NCBI RefSeq assembly: GCF_031458235.1
Contig: NZ_JAVDYB010000001.1
Span: 8,581,001 to 8,645,000 of the forward strand
DNA: 64,000 bases
Direction: 5' to 3'
From: Catenuloplanes atrovinosus
Lineage (GTDB): Bacteria; Actinomycetota; Actinomycetes; Mycobacteriales; Micromonosporaceae
Positions 17,369 to 26,019 of this stretch are shown piece by piece; the first letter of the stretch is position 1; every line of letters begins with the position of its first letter. Made by a program: the position numbers and the translations under genes. The notes below the pieces were generated by a model. It did not search any database. It saw nothing but the letters and a program-made list of their open reading frames with translations, and was not told the DNA's origin.

Positions 17369-17974
17369 ATGGGTAGGGATGAGCTCGTGATGCGTGCGGG
17401 CGGCGGCAGCTTCGACGACGAGGTCTTCCAGCGGCTGCTGCGTGAGCGGATCATCTTCCTGGGCAGCCAGGTGGACGACGCGGTGACGAACCGGATCACG
17501 GCGCAGATGCTGCTGCTGGCGTCGGAGGACAGTGAGAAGGACATCTCGCTGTACATCAACTCGCCGGGTGGTTCGATCAGCGCGGGCATGGCCGTCTACG
17601 ACACGATGCAGTACATCAAGAACGATGTGGTGACGATCGCGATCGGCATGGCGGCCTCGATGGGCCAGTTCCTGCTGTGCGCGGGCACTCCGGGTAAGCG
17701 GTACGCGCTGCCGCACTCCCGGATCATGATGCACCAGCTGTCCGGCGGCATCGGCGGTACGGCGGCGGACATCGCGATCCAGGCGGAGAGCATGCTGCAC
17801 ATCAAGAAGGTCATGAACGAGCGCATCGCGTTCCACACCGGGCACACGCCGGAGCAGATCGAGCGTGACTCCGACCGTGACCGCTGGTTCACGGCGGCGG
17901 AGGCGAAGGAGTACGGCATCGTCGACCACGTGATCAGCAGGGCGAACGCGGGCGCGGGCGCGAATCTGCTGTGA
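17369..17974 (+). CDS. clpP: ClpP serine protease subunit
   Basis: This 201-residue protein has the ClpP fold markers: YINSPGGSISAGMAVYDTM, catalytic Ser in GMAASMGQFLL, catalytic His in SRIMMHQLSGG and the C-terminal RDRWFTAAEAKEYGIVDHV with the catalytic Asp. ClpP forms tetradecameric chambers degrading proteins fed by ClpX or ClpC. ATG 17369 has GAGGGG upstream. It is a solitary copy, with no second clpP and no clpX beside it. Actinobacteria usually also carry a clpP1P2-clpX locus, so this is probably an extra paralogue. Confidence 0.95.
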   Translation: MGRDELVMRAGGGSFDDEVFQRLLRERIIFLGSQVDDAVTNRITAQMLLLASEDSEKDISLYINSPGGSISAGMAVYDTMQYIKNDVVTIAIGMAASMGQFLLCAGTPGKRYALPHSRIMMHQLSGGIGGTAADIAIQAESMLHIKKVMNERIAFHTGHTPEQIERDSDRDRWFTAAEAKEYGIVDHVISRANAGAGANLL

Positions 17975-17982
17975 CGCATCGG

Positions 17983-18011
17983 GGGTGGGGGTGGAACCGG
18001 CGCCCCCACCC
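17983..18011 (+). terminator. Hairpin after clpP
   Basis: A perfect 9-bp stem (GGGTGGGGG/CCCCCACCC) with an 11-nt loop begins 8 bp after the clpP stop. It has no T-run. Confidence 0.65.
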
Positions 18012-18043
18012 TTAGTTGCGCCGGTCCCACACCACACGTGAGC

Positions 18044-18075
18044 CTTCCCCGGCCGCACGCCGTGGGACGGGGAAG
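18044..18075 (-). terminator. Hairpin after the convergent hypothetical gene
   Basis: CTTCCCCG (18044-18051) pairs with CGGGGAAG (18068-18075). It lies 50 bp beyond the stop of the minus-strand gene at 18126 and between convergent genes. Confidence 0.5.
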
Positions 18076-18125
18076 CCTCGTTGGGCGAGCCGGTGGCAGC
18101 CGGCCCGCCGGAGAATGTCTGAGGG

Positions 18126-18797
18126 TCAGTGCAGCGTGCGGCTGCGGTGGACGGCCGCGAGCGCGGCGTCCGCGTACTCCCGCTCCTGCTGGAAGCCGAG
18201 GAGCAGCGCGCCGGGCAGCGGCACGGAGCCGACCTTGCGCTGGAAGTTGGGGCCGTTCAGCAGCCCGCCCAGCGTCGCGATCTTGGTCTCGTTGAGTCCG
18301 AGCACGTCGGCGTGCTGGATGCGGAAGCCGGCGATGGCCCGCCGCAGGATGTTCGCCAGGAAGCCGCCGCCGACGTCGCCGCCGGAGAGCGCGAGCGTGG
18401 GGCGCCCGCCGGCCAGCGCGGCGCCGCAGACGAGGAGCACTTCCTGGGTGGAGTGCACGTAGAGGTGGTACGGCCACTGGTAGAGCAACTGGCCGACCAT
18501 GGCGCGGCTGTCCCGGCGGCGGATCCAGGCGCGGTGGCTCCAGGCCCGGCCGCGGTCGGCCGCGTTCTCCCGGTCCATCGGGCCGGCGAAGGTGAGGCGC
18601 CGATCAGTGACCATGACGGTCGTCGAGGGCGGCAGCGTCCACCGGACGGCGGAGCGGGTCATGGTCTCGCTGTACAGGTGTTCCGCGACGCTGGCGCGGC
18701 CGTGCCACAGCAGTTGTTCGCCCTCGTGGAGCCGGGGTCCCTCGGGCAGCCGTGCCCCTTCCGTCAGGCGGAAGTAGGAGGACGAGTGATCGGCCAT
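18126..18797 (-). CDS. Conserved hypothetical protein, possible bacterial PH-like domain
   Basis: This 223-residue soluble protein has no signal or membrane segment. The central part (TTVMVTDRRLTFAGPM) resembles the strand pattern of bacterial PH/YokE-like domains, where a stretch of this kind defines how a protein is unfolded onto a beta barrel. Family assignment is tentative. ATG 18797 is supported by a GAGGAGG on the minus strand about 10 nt upstream. It is separated by 80 bp from the next minus-strand gene (a LuxR regulator), so co-transcription is possible but not required. Confidence 0.65.
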   Translation of the reverse strand: MADHSSSYFRLTEGARLPEGPRLHEGEQLLWHGRASVAEHLYSETMTRSAVRWTLPPSTTVMVTDRRLTFAGPMDRENAADRGRAWSHRAWIRRRDSRAMVGQLLYQWPYHLYVHSTQEVLLVCGAALAGGRPTLALSGGDVGGGFLANILRRAIAGFRIQHADVLGLNETKIATLGGLLNGPNFQRKVGSVPLPGALLLGFQQEREYADAALAAVHRSRTLH

Positions 18798-18876
18798 GAA
18801 AGAAACCTCCTCAATGCCCCACTCTGGTGGTTGAAGGCTCCACAGTCATGACACCTGTTGGGGGGTCAACCCCCGT

Positions 18877-19551
18877 TCAGTACCGATTCGACGCGTTTGA
18901 CCGATATTCCTGGACATCGTCTGGTTTTATCAGACCGTCCTCGATCGCCCTAGCCAGCAACGCGGCCTTGGACGCGGCCGGGCGACCGGCCTTGGCGTAT
19001 TTGATCCGGGCGCGGTCCACGTACTGCTTCACGGTGTGCTCGCTGATCTGCATGCGGCGGGCCACCGACGCCTTCGACATGGACTGGAACCAGAGCAGCA
19101 GCGCCTCGCGCTCCTTCTCGGAGAGCGAGGGGCGCTCCGGCCGCCGGTCGCCGACCATGGCGCCGGCCAGCGCGGGTGCCACGTACGGCTGATCCATCGC
19201 GGCGGCGAGCACGGTGGCGACGCAGTGCTCCTTGCCCTCGTTCTTCGCCAGGAACGCCACGGCGCCGGCCTCGACCACGCGGAGCACCGTCTCCGGCTCG
19301 GTGTGCTCGGAGTAGACCACCACGCGCAGGCCGGCCTCGCACAGCTCGGAGACCCGGTCGATGACCATGCGGCCGTGCAGGCTGAGGTCGAGTAGCAGGA
19401 CCTTCACGTCACCGGCGGCGGCCAGCACCTCGTCGATGGAGGAGCCGGTCGCGACCACGCGCAGGCGCGGATCGTCGGCGAGCCAGGAACGCACGCCCTC
19501 GAGCACCACCGGGTGGTCGTCGACTATCGCCACCGTGACGGGGGTGTCCAC
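18877..19551 (-). CDS. NarL/LuxR-type response regulator (orphan)
   Basis: This 224-residue protein has a receiver domain (VAIVDDHPVVLEGVRSW, phospho-acceptor Asp in VLLLDLSLHG, Lys in FLAKNEGKE) and a C-terminal LuxR helix-turn-helix (SEKEREALLLWFQSMSKASVARRMQISEHTVKQYVDRARIKY, a variant of the usual motif). GTG 19551 is chosen for the AGGAGG directly upstream, and the longer frame has no comparable site. No histidine kinase is adjacent. The HTH variant KYAKAGRPAASKAALLARAIEDG is typical of a group of actinobacterial orphan regulators. Confidence 0.88.
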   Translation of the reverse strand: MDTPVTVAIVDDHPVVLEGVRSWLADDPRLRVVATGSSIDEVLAAAGDVKVLLLDLSLHGRMVIDRVSELCEAGLRVVVYSEHTEPETVLRVVEAGAVAFLAKNEGKEHCVATVLAAAMDQPYVAPALAGAMVGDRRPERPSLSEKEREALLLWFQSMSKASVARRMQISEHTVKQYVDRARIKYAKAGRPAASKAALLARAIEDGLIKPDDVQEYRSNASNRY

Positions 19552-19757
19552 AGCGGTTCCTCCTACCGGTAGCAGCCGTCGGTCGCCGAAACGGGCCCCA
19601 GCCGGCCCGGAAACACACCGCGAGGACCGAAGTTCGCAATGATTGAACTCTGCATCAAATGGCGTGCGCAAGGCCTGTATCGGAAATGCCTACTTCCGAC
19701 ACAAGGGCAGCTCGCAGGCGATCCCTTTCTGGTGCGACATCAATATATCGAAAGGGG

Positions 19758-20624
19758 TCAGATTTCGGGGCGCTCCGGCCGGAGCAGTTCCGGCGGCGGC
19801 GGTGAGGACTCCGCGTCCGCGTCCGTGACCACGTGCCCGCCGTCCGCGAAGCGGTCCAGTTCCGGCCCGGCCTCCACCCGGCTGGGGAACCAGTCGCCGG
19901 CCATCCGCCGGCGCAGATCGGGCAGCGGCAGCGGGGTACGGCCGGCGGCCACCACCAGGTTGCCGTACCGGCGCCCGCGCAGCACCGTGGCGTCCGCGAT
20001 CAGGCACAGCTCCGGCAGCACCGCGCGCACCGTGGCCACCGCGTTGCGGCCGAACCGCAGCGGCGGGCTGTCCGCCATGTTCAAGATGTAGCGGCCGTCC
20101 GGGCGCAGCACCCGGGCCACCTGGCCGACGAACTCCACCGAGGTCAGGTGCGCGGGCGTGCGGGCCTCGTCGAACACGTCGCCGATCACCACGTCGTAGG
20201 CCGCGTCCGGGCTGGCGGTGACCACCTCGCGCGCGTCGCCCTGGCGTACCCGGATGCGGGAGTCCCTGGGCAGCGGCAGCGTCTCGCGGATCAGCTCGAT
20301 CAGCGCGCCGTCGATCTCCACCACCCGCTGCGTGGAGCCGGGGCGGGTGGCGGCCAGGTAGCGCGGCAGGCTGAGCGCGCCGCCGCCGAGGTGCAGCACG
20401 CGCAGCGGCGCGCCGGGCGGCGCGGTCAGGTCGAGCACGGCCGCGATCCGGCGCATGTACTCGAACTCCAGCGCGGTGGGGTCGGCGAGGTCCACATGGG
20501 ACTGCTGGGTGCCGTCGACGAGCAGCAGGAACGCGTTCTCCCGGTCGCGGTCGGGGACCACCTCGGCCACGCCGCCGCCGCGCACGACCCGGCGCACGGT
20601 GCCGTCCCGCTTCTCTCTGCCCAC
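19758..20624 (-). CDS. Spermidine-synthase-like methyltransferase-fold enzyme
   Basis: This 288-residue protein has the spermidine synthase core: VLHLGGGALSLPRYLAATRPGS, VEIDGALIELIRE, an RVRQGDAREVV acid loop and YDVVIGDVFDEARTP. Actinobacterial members of this group (often annotated spermidine synthase or fused-MFS SpeE-like) bind decarboxylated or normal AdoMet; polyamine synthesis is plausible but unproven. GTG 20624 starts the protein. It is divergent from the DUF1800 gene over 130 bp, which holds two direct TCCGGTTGCGG repeats. Confidence 0.82.
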   Translation of the reverse strand: MGREKRDGTVRRVVRGGGVAEVVPDRDRENAFLLLVDGTQQSHVDLADPTALEFEYMRRIAAVLDLTAPPGAPLRVLHLGGGALSLPRYLAATRPGSTQRVVEIDGALIELIRETLPLPRDSRIRVRQGDAREVVTASPDAAYDVVIGDVFDEARTPAHLTSVEFVGQVARVLRPDGRYILNMADSPPLRFGRNAVATVRAVLPELCLIADATVLRGRRYGNLVVAAGRTPLPLPDLRRRMAGDWFPSRVEAGPELDRFADGGHVVTDADAESSPPPPELLRPERPEI

Positions 20625-20754
20625 GCGTCAACCCTCTCGCGCCGCCGCGATCTCGCGCAAATATGAGGGCGGCGCGGGTGCGATCCGGTTGCGGCCGGGC
20701 GCAGTCCGGTTGCGGTGGTTCAGGTGCGCGGCGGCTCCGGCGACTGTGCCCGGC

Positions 20755-22290
20755 ATGACCGCACAGACCTCCCGGCGTACGCTGCTCGGCGCCGCCTCCG
20801 CGGCCGGCGCCGCCCTGGCGATCGGCACGCCCGGCACGGCGCACGCCGCCGACGCCTCCGGCGGGGAACTGGTCGCGGCCGACCCGCTGCTGCACCTGCT
20901 GCGCCGCGCCACGTACGGCCCGACGCCCGCCTCGATCGCGGAGATCCGCTCGCTGGGCGCCACCCGCTGGCTGGACCGGCAGCTCAACCCGGCCGCGATC
21001 CCGGACAGCGCCTGCGCCGCCGTGCTCGCCCGGCTGCCGCTGGCCGGCCGGGACATCGCGGGCGTGCGCGCGGCCGCGTCCGCCGGCGTGTTCAAGCGGT
21101 ACGGCTGGGAGGCGATGTTCCAGGTCGGCACCGCGGCCGTGACCCGGGCGATCTGGAGCAACCGCCAGCTGTTCGAGGTCATGGTCGACTTCTGGTCCAA
21201 CCACCTCAACGTGACCTGCCCGAACGGCGACGTCTGGGACAGCCGGCCGGACTACGACGCCGCGGTGATCCGCCGGCACGCGCTCGGCCGGTTCGCGGAC
21301 CTGCTCAAGGCCAGCGCGCGGCACCCGGCGATGCTGACCTACCTGGACAACCGCTACTCGACGCGGGCGAAGCCGAACGAGAACTACGCGCGCGAGCTGC
21401 TGGAGCTGCACACGGTCGGGCTGATCTACGGCGAGGCCGACGTGCGCCAGGCCGCGGTGCTGCTCACCGGCATGACCGTGGACAGCCGGACCGGCCTCTA
21501 CCGGTACGACCAGGCCGCGCACGCGACCGGCGCGGTGACCGTGCTCGGCTTCCGCCACCCGAACGCGAGCGCGGCCGGCGAGCCCGCGGTGACCGCGCTG
21601 CTCGACTACCTGGCCACCCACCCGGCCACGGCCGAGCGGATCGCCCGGAAGCTGTGCGTGCGGTTCGTCGCGGACGAGCCGCCGGCCGCGCTGGTCGCCG
21701 CGCTGGCCAAGGTCTACCTGGCGAACGGCACGGCGATCGCGCCGGTGCTGCGCGCGCTGTTCACGTCCGCGGAGTTCGCCGCGTCGGCCGGCCGCAAGCA
21801 GCGCACGCCGCTGGAAGACCTGGCCGCCACGGTACGGACGCTGGGCTTCGGCCCGGACGCCGCCGGCACGGCCGGGCTGTCCTCGCTCTACTGGGCGCTG
21901 GAGCCGAGCGGGCACCAGCCGATGGCGTGGGCGCCGCCGAACGGCTACCCGGACGTGGCCGCGGCCTGGGCGTCGCCGTCCGGGATGCTGAGCCGCTGGA
22001 ACCTGCACATGAACCTGGCCGCGAACTGGTGGTACAAGCAGCTCACCCGGCCGGCGTCGCTGCGGGCCGCGCTGCTGCCGACCGTGCCGGCCACCTACGG
22101 CGCACTGGTGGACGCGCTGGCGCTGCGGCTGTGCGGCACCAGGATGTCGGCGGCCCACACCGCCGCGCTCGCCGCCTATTTCGGGAAAAGCACCGGAACC
22201 GCGCTGAAATCCACCGATCCCGCGGTGAACGGCAATTTTCCCTATCTCGTCGCACTCGTCCTTGACTCGCCGTACTTCCTCGTGCGCTGA
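20755..22290 (+). CDS. DUF1800 Tat-exported protein
   Basis: This 511-residue protein has a twin-arginine signal (SRRTLLGAASAAGAALAIG) and the DUF1800 pattern: HLLRRATYGPTPASIAEI, the central VDFWSNHLNVTCPNGD and KPNENYARELLELHTVG, and VRFVADEPPAALVAAL near the C-terminal third. Function is unknown, but this family is almost always paired with DUF1501, as here. ATG 20755 places the Tat motif at the N terminus. The downstream DUF1501 gene begins 32 bp after the stop, indicating an operon. Confidence 0.88.
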   Translation: MTAQTSRRTLLGAASAAGAALAIGTPGTAHAADASGGELVAADPLLHLLRRATYGPTPASIAEIRSLGATRWLDRQLNPAAIPDSACAAVLARLPLAGRDIAGVRAAASAGVFKRYGWEAMFQVGTAAVTRAIWSNRQLFEVMVDFWSNHLNVTCPNGDVWDSRPDYDAAVIRRHALGRFADLLKASARHPAMLTYLDNRYSTRAKPNENYARELLELHTVGLIYGEADVRQAAVLLTGMTVDSRTGLYRYDQAAHATGAVTVLGFRHPNASAAGEPAVTALLDYLATHPATAERIARKLCVRFVADEPPAALVAALAKVYLANGTAIAPVLRALFTSAEFAASAGRKQRTPLEDLAATVRTLGFGPDAAGTAGLSSLYWALEPSGHQPMAWAPPNGYPDVAAAWASPSGMLSRWNLHMNLAANWWYKQLTRPASLRAALLPTVPATYGALVDALALRLCGTRMSAAHTAALAAYFGKSTGTALKSTDPAVNGNFPYLVALVLDSPYFLVR

Positions 22291-22322
22291 ACCCGTACCT
22301 GCTATTGATTGGTGTTGAATTC

Positions 22323-23552
22323 ATGACGCTGCCGACCGAGTGCGGATGCGCGGAGAACAGGGGCCTCACCCGGCGCGGGCTGCTGGGCCGCGGGCTGGCG
22401 GCCGGGTTCGCGGGGCTGGCCGGCGCCGGGCTCTCCAGCCAGCTGGCGTTCGCCGCGACGCCGCACACCGGCGACGTGCTGGTCGTGGTCTCGCTGCGCG
22501 GCGGTTTCGACGGGCTCTCCGCGGTGGTGCCGGTCGGCGACCCGGACTACTACGCGGCCCGGCCCGGCATCGCGGTGCCGAAGTCGCGGATCGTGGCCGG
22601 TGACGCCATGTTCGGCCTGCACCCGGCGTTGAGCCCGCTGGTGCCGCTGTGGCAGCAGGGCAGGATGGCCGCGGTGCACGCGGTCGGCCAGGCCGCGCCG
22701 AACCGCTCGCACTTCGCCGCGATGGAGGAGCTGGAGCGCGCCGCGGCCGGCACCGCCACGCGTACCGGCTGGCTGGACCGCATGCTGGGTGGGCTCGGCG
22801 CGACCGGGCCGCTGGCCGGCGTGGCGGTCGGCTCGGCGCAGCCGCACCGCGGGTTCGCCGGCCCGAGCGCGGACCTGAGCCTGCGCACGATCGACTCGTT
22901 CACGCTCGGCGGCGAGTCGAACGGCCGGATGGCGACCGCGCTGTCCGCGCTCTACTCCGGAGTGTCGCCGGAACTGGCGACGCCGGCCCGGTCCGCGGTG
23001 GGCGCGCTCGCCGCGGTCGGCGCGGTGCGCGCGGTCACCACGGACGTGACCTATCCGGACACCCCGCTGGGGCGCGCGCTGCGCGACGTGGCCCGGCTGA
23101 TCAAGGCGGACACCGGGCTGGTCGCGGCCGCGGTGGACTCCGGCGACTGGGACATGCACGAGGGGCTCGCCGGGCGCATGCACGACAACCTGTCCGGGCT
23201 GGCCGGCGCGCTGGCCGCGTTCGCGGCGGACACCGCGCTGCGCAACGTCACGGTGCTCACGATCAGCGAGTTCGGCCGGCGGGTCGCGGAGAACGGCTCC
23301 GGCGGGCTGGACCACGGGTACGGCAACGCGATGCTGGTGCTCGGCGGCGCCGTGCGCGGCGGCACGGTGTACGGCGCGTGGCCGGGGCTGAGCGCGGCCC
23401 GCCTGGTCAATGGCGATCTCGCGGTGACGACCGATTATCGTTCCGTGATCGGGGAGATTCTGCGGAAGCGCTGCGGCGTCTCCGCGACCGCGCTGGCGAA
23501 CGTATTCCCCGGCGTCAACGGAAACGATCTAGGATTGGTTCTGTCTTCATGA
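22323..23552 (+). CDS. DUF1501 Tat-exported protein
   Basis: This protein of about 409 residues has a Tat signal (TRRGLLGRGLAAG) and the DUF1501 features VLVVVSLRGGFDGLSAVVP, GDPDYYAARPGIAVP, GDWDMHEGL, ISEFGRRVAENGSGGLDHGYGN. The fold is related to alkaline phosphatase/sulfatase proteins and metal binding is plausible. ATG 22323 is preferred over the in-frame 22305. It follows the DUF1800 gene closely and would be co-transcribed and co-exported with it. Function is unknown. Confidence 0.88.
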   Translation: MTLPTECGCAENRGLTRRGLLGRGLAAGFAGLAGAGLSSQLAFAATPHTGDVLVVVSLRGGFDGLSAVVPVGDPDYYAARPGIAVPKSRIVAGDAMFGLHPALSPLVPLWQQGRMAAVHAVGQAAPNRSHFAAMEELERAAAGTATRTGWLDRMLGGLGATGPLAGVAVGSAQPHRGFAGPSADLSLRTIDSFTLGGESNGRMATALSALYSGVSPELATPARSAVGALAAVGAVRAVTTDVTYPDTPLGRALRDVARLIKADTGLVAAAVDSGDWDMHEGLAGRMHDNLSGLAGALAAFAADTALRNVTVLTISEFGRRVAENGSGGLDHGYGNAMLVLGGAVRGGTVYGAWPGLSAARLVNGDLAVTTDYRSVIGEILRKRCGVSATALANVFPGVNGNDLGLVLSS

Positions 23553-23735
23553 TCACTGATTTCCGGACGCGCGAGCGATACGCGGCGGCCGGAGGCTGAC
23601 CCTAGGATCGCACGGATCGAGGATTGTTCGGCGCCGCACTCGACCGGCGCGTCACCGTCGGTAACCACGGTGGACTCCGCCGCGCTGACCGATCCTCACC
23701 ACCCTCCAGCCGTTCCATCTCGGAGGCTTCATCCG

Positions 23736-25859
23736 ATGCGTTTGACCCCTTCCAAGGCCGCTGTGGCGCTTGCCGGCGCCGCGGCGCTGGTCGCCACCGC
23801 GGCACCCGCGCAGGCCGCTCCGGCCACCGTGGACCTCCAGCTGCTCGCGATCAACGACTTCCACGGCCGCCTGCAGTCGCCGGCGACCGTCAACGGGCAG
23901 GCGGTGGGCGGCGCGGCCCAGCTGGTCGGCCTGGTCGACCAGTTGCGCGCGACCAACCCGAACACCGCGTTCATCTCCGCCGGCGACAACATCGGCGCGT
24001 CGACGTTCGTGTCCGCCATCGACAACGACAACCCCACGCTGGACGTGCTCAACGCCGGCGGGCTGGACGTGTCGGTGGTCGGCAACCACGAGTTCGACAA
24101 GGGCATCGACGACCTGCTCCACCGCGTCATCCCGCGCTCGGAGTTCGACTTCCTGGGCGCGAACGTCTACCGGGACGGGGTCCGCGCGCTGCCCGCCTAC
24201 TCCGTGCAGGAACTGGGCGGCGTCACGGTCGGCTACGTCGGCGTGGTCACCACCCAGACCGGCGAGATGGTCAGCCCGGACGGCATCCGCGGCGTCGAAT
24301 TCCGCGACCCGGTCACGGAGGCGAACGCGGTCGCGGCCGAGCTGTCCGACGGCGACGCCGGCAACGGCGAGGCGGACGTGGTCGTGCTGCTCGCCCACGA
24401 GGGCGCGGCGGCCGAGAACATCACCTCGGTCGAGGACCTGGCCGGCGACCCGGTGTTCGGCCGGTTCATCGACGCCAGCGCGGACATCGACGCGATCTTC
24501 AGCGGGCACACCCACCAGCCGTACGCGTTCCTGGCGCCGGTCCCCGGCACCGACCGGACGCGCCCGGTCATCCAGGGTGGCGAGTACGGCAAGATGCTCA
24601 GCAAGGTCACGCTGACCGTGGACGCCACCACCGGTGACGTCACCGCCGCCACCGCGGCGCTGCTCGACGTGGTCGGCGCGCCGTCCAACGGCACCGTCGC
24701 CGGCGTGGTCAACGCGGCCGTGGCCAACGCGGCCGTGCTCGGCGCCCGGCCGCTCGGCCAGGTCACCGCGGACATCAAGCGCGCCTACACGGACGGCAAC
24801 GAGAACCGTGGCCTGGAGTCGCCGCTCGGCAACTTCATCGCGGACGTGCAGCTCGACGGCACCAAGGACGCCGGCCGGGGCGGCGCGCAGATCGCCTTCA
24901 TGAACCCGGGTGGCCTGCGCACCGACCTGCTCTACGCGCCGGACGGCGTGGTCACCTACTCCGAGGCCTTCTCGGTGCAGCCGTTCTCCAACGACGTGAT
25001 CACCCAGACGCTCACCGGCGCGCAGATCAAGCAGGTGCTCGAGGAGCAGTGGCAGCCGGAGGGCGCGTCCCGTCCCAAGCTGCACCTGGGCGTCTCCAAG
25101 GGCTTCAGCTACCGGTACGTCGAGGACGCGCCGCGCGGCTCGCACGTGATCGCTGGCTCGATCACGCTCAACGGGCAGCGGATCAGCCCCACCGCCACGT
25201 ACCGGGTGACCTCGAACTCGTTCCTGGCGGCCGGCGGCGACAACTTCACCACGCTCGGCCAGGGCACGGACCGCGTCACCACCGGTGACAACGACCTGAC
25301 CATGCTGACCGCGTACCTGGCGAAGTACTCGCCGGTCACCGCGGACCAGGCGCCGCGCTCCGCGGTCGGCCCGGCCTGCACGCAGAGCGTCACCGGCACC
25401 GTCAAGGGTGCACTGACCGTCTCGTCCGGCCTGGTCTGCGTCGACGGCGCCACCGTGCGCGGCGCGATCACGGTCCTGCCCGGCGCGAGCCTGATCGTCG
25501 ACGGCGGCACCGTGCAGGGCGCGATCACCGCGCTGTTCGGCGCCGAGGTCGAGATCACCGGCGCCACCGTCACCGGCGCGATCAGCCTGATCGGCGGCAC
25601 CGGCGCGGTCACCGTCACCGGCGGCACGATCAAGGGCGCGGTCAGCGTGCTCTCCGGCCGGGGCGGCGTCACGCTGGACACCAACACGGTGAACGGCGCC
25701 GCGCTGCTCACCGGCAACACCGGCACCGCGGCCAACACGGTCGCGGCAAACACGGTCAAGGGCACGCTCGTCTGCACCGGCAACACGCCGGCGCCGGCCA
25801 ACGACGCCCGCCCGAACACGGTCAAGGGCCTCGCCCTCGGCCAGTGCAAGGGCCTCTGA
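23736..25859 (+). CDS. Secreted 5'-nucleotidase/metallophosphatase with beta-solenoid-like tail
   Basis: This 707-residue protein has a signal peptide (cleavage after APAQA), a calcineurin-like phosphatase domain (LLAINDFHGRL, SAGDNIGAS, VVGNHEFDKG, SGHTHQPYAF) and a 5'-nucleotidase C-terminal domain (NFIADVQ, MNPGGLRTDL, TSNSFLAAGGDNF). It should release phosphate and nucleosides from extracellular nucleotides. The last 150 residues are five or more repeats of about 20 residues rich in GAI and TV (for example TVRGAITVLPGA), which look like a beta-solenoid. ATG 23736 has CGGAGG upstream and puts the signal peptide first. Confidence 0.92.
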   Translation: MRLTPSKAAVALAGAAALVATAAPAQAAPATVDLQLLAINDFHGRLQSPATVNGQAVGGAAQLVGLVDQLRATNPNTAFISAGDNIGASTFVSAIDNDNPTLDVLNAGGLDVSVVGNHEFDKGIDDLLHRVIPRSEFDFLGANVYRDGVRALPAYSVQELGGVTVGYVGVVTTQTGEMVSPDGIRGVEFRDPVTEANAVAAELSDGDAGNGEADVVVLLAHEGAAAENITSVEDLAGDPVFGRFIDASADIDAIFSGHTHQPYAFLAPVPGTDRTRPVIQGGEYGKMLSKVTLTVDATTGDVTAATAALLDVVGAPSNGTVAGVVNAAVANAAVLGARPLGQVTADIKRAYTDGNENRGLESPLGNFIADVQLDGTKDAGRGGAQIAFMNPGGLRTDLLYAPDGVVTYSEAFSVQPFSNDVITQTLTGAQIKQVLEEQWQPEGASRPKLHLGVSKGFSYRYVEDAPRGSHVIAGSITLNGQRISPTATYRVTSNSFLAAGGDNFTTLGQGTDRVTTGDNDLTMLTAYLAKYSPVTADQAPRSAVGPACTQSVTGTVKGALTVSSGLVCVDGATVRGAITVLPGASLIVDGGTVQGAITALFGAEVEITGATVTGAISLIGGTGAVTVTGGTIKGAVSVLSGRGGVTLDTNTVNGAALLTGNTGTAANTVAANTVKGTLVCTGNTPAPANDARPNTVKGLALGQCKGL

Positions 25860-25874
25860 GCAGCTCATCCGACG

Positions 25875-25909
25875 CCGGCACCCCGCGACTTCGCGGGGTG
25901 CCGGTTTTT
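25875..25909 (+). terminator. Intrinsic terminator of the nucleotidase gene
   Basis: A 14-bp perfect stem (25875-25888 with 25891-25904) is followed by TTTTT, a classic factor-independent terminator starting 16 bp after the stop codon. Confidence 0.93.
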
Positions 25910-25915
25910 GGTCCA

Positions 25916-25975
25916 CCCGCTTCCGGCGTGGTCGCGGTCCGCACGCTCGGAACGGGCACGGCCGGCCGCAGGAGC
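25916..25975 (+). repeat. Dispersed intergenic repeat, copy A (diverged)
   Basis: It begins CCCGCTTCCGGCGTGGTCGC and matches copies B-E over about 35 bp before diverging. It lies right after the nucleotidase terminator. Confidence 0.7.
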
Positions 25976-26019
25976 GCAGCGGGTGGGCGGCCGGGCTTCC
26001 CGCCGGGGCCGTCGTGGGC

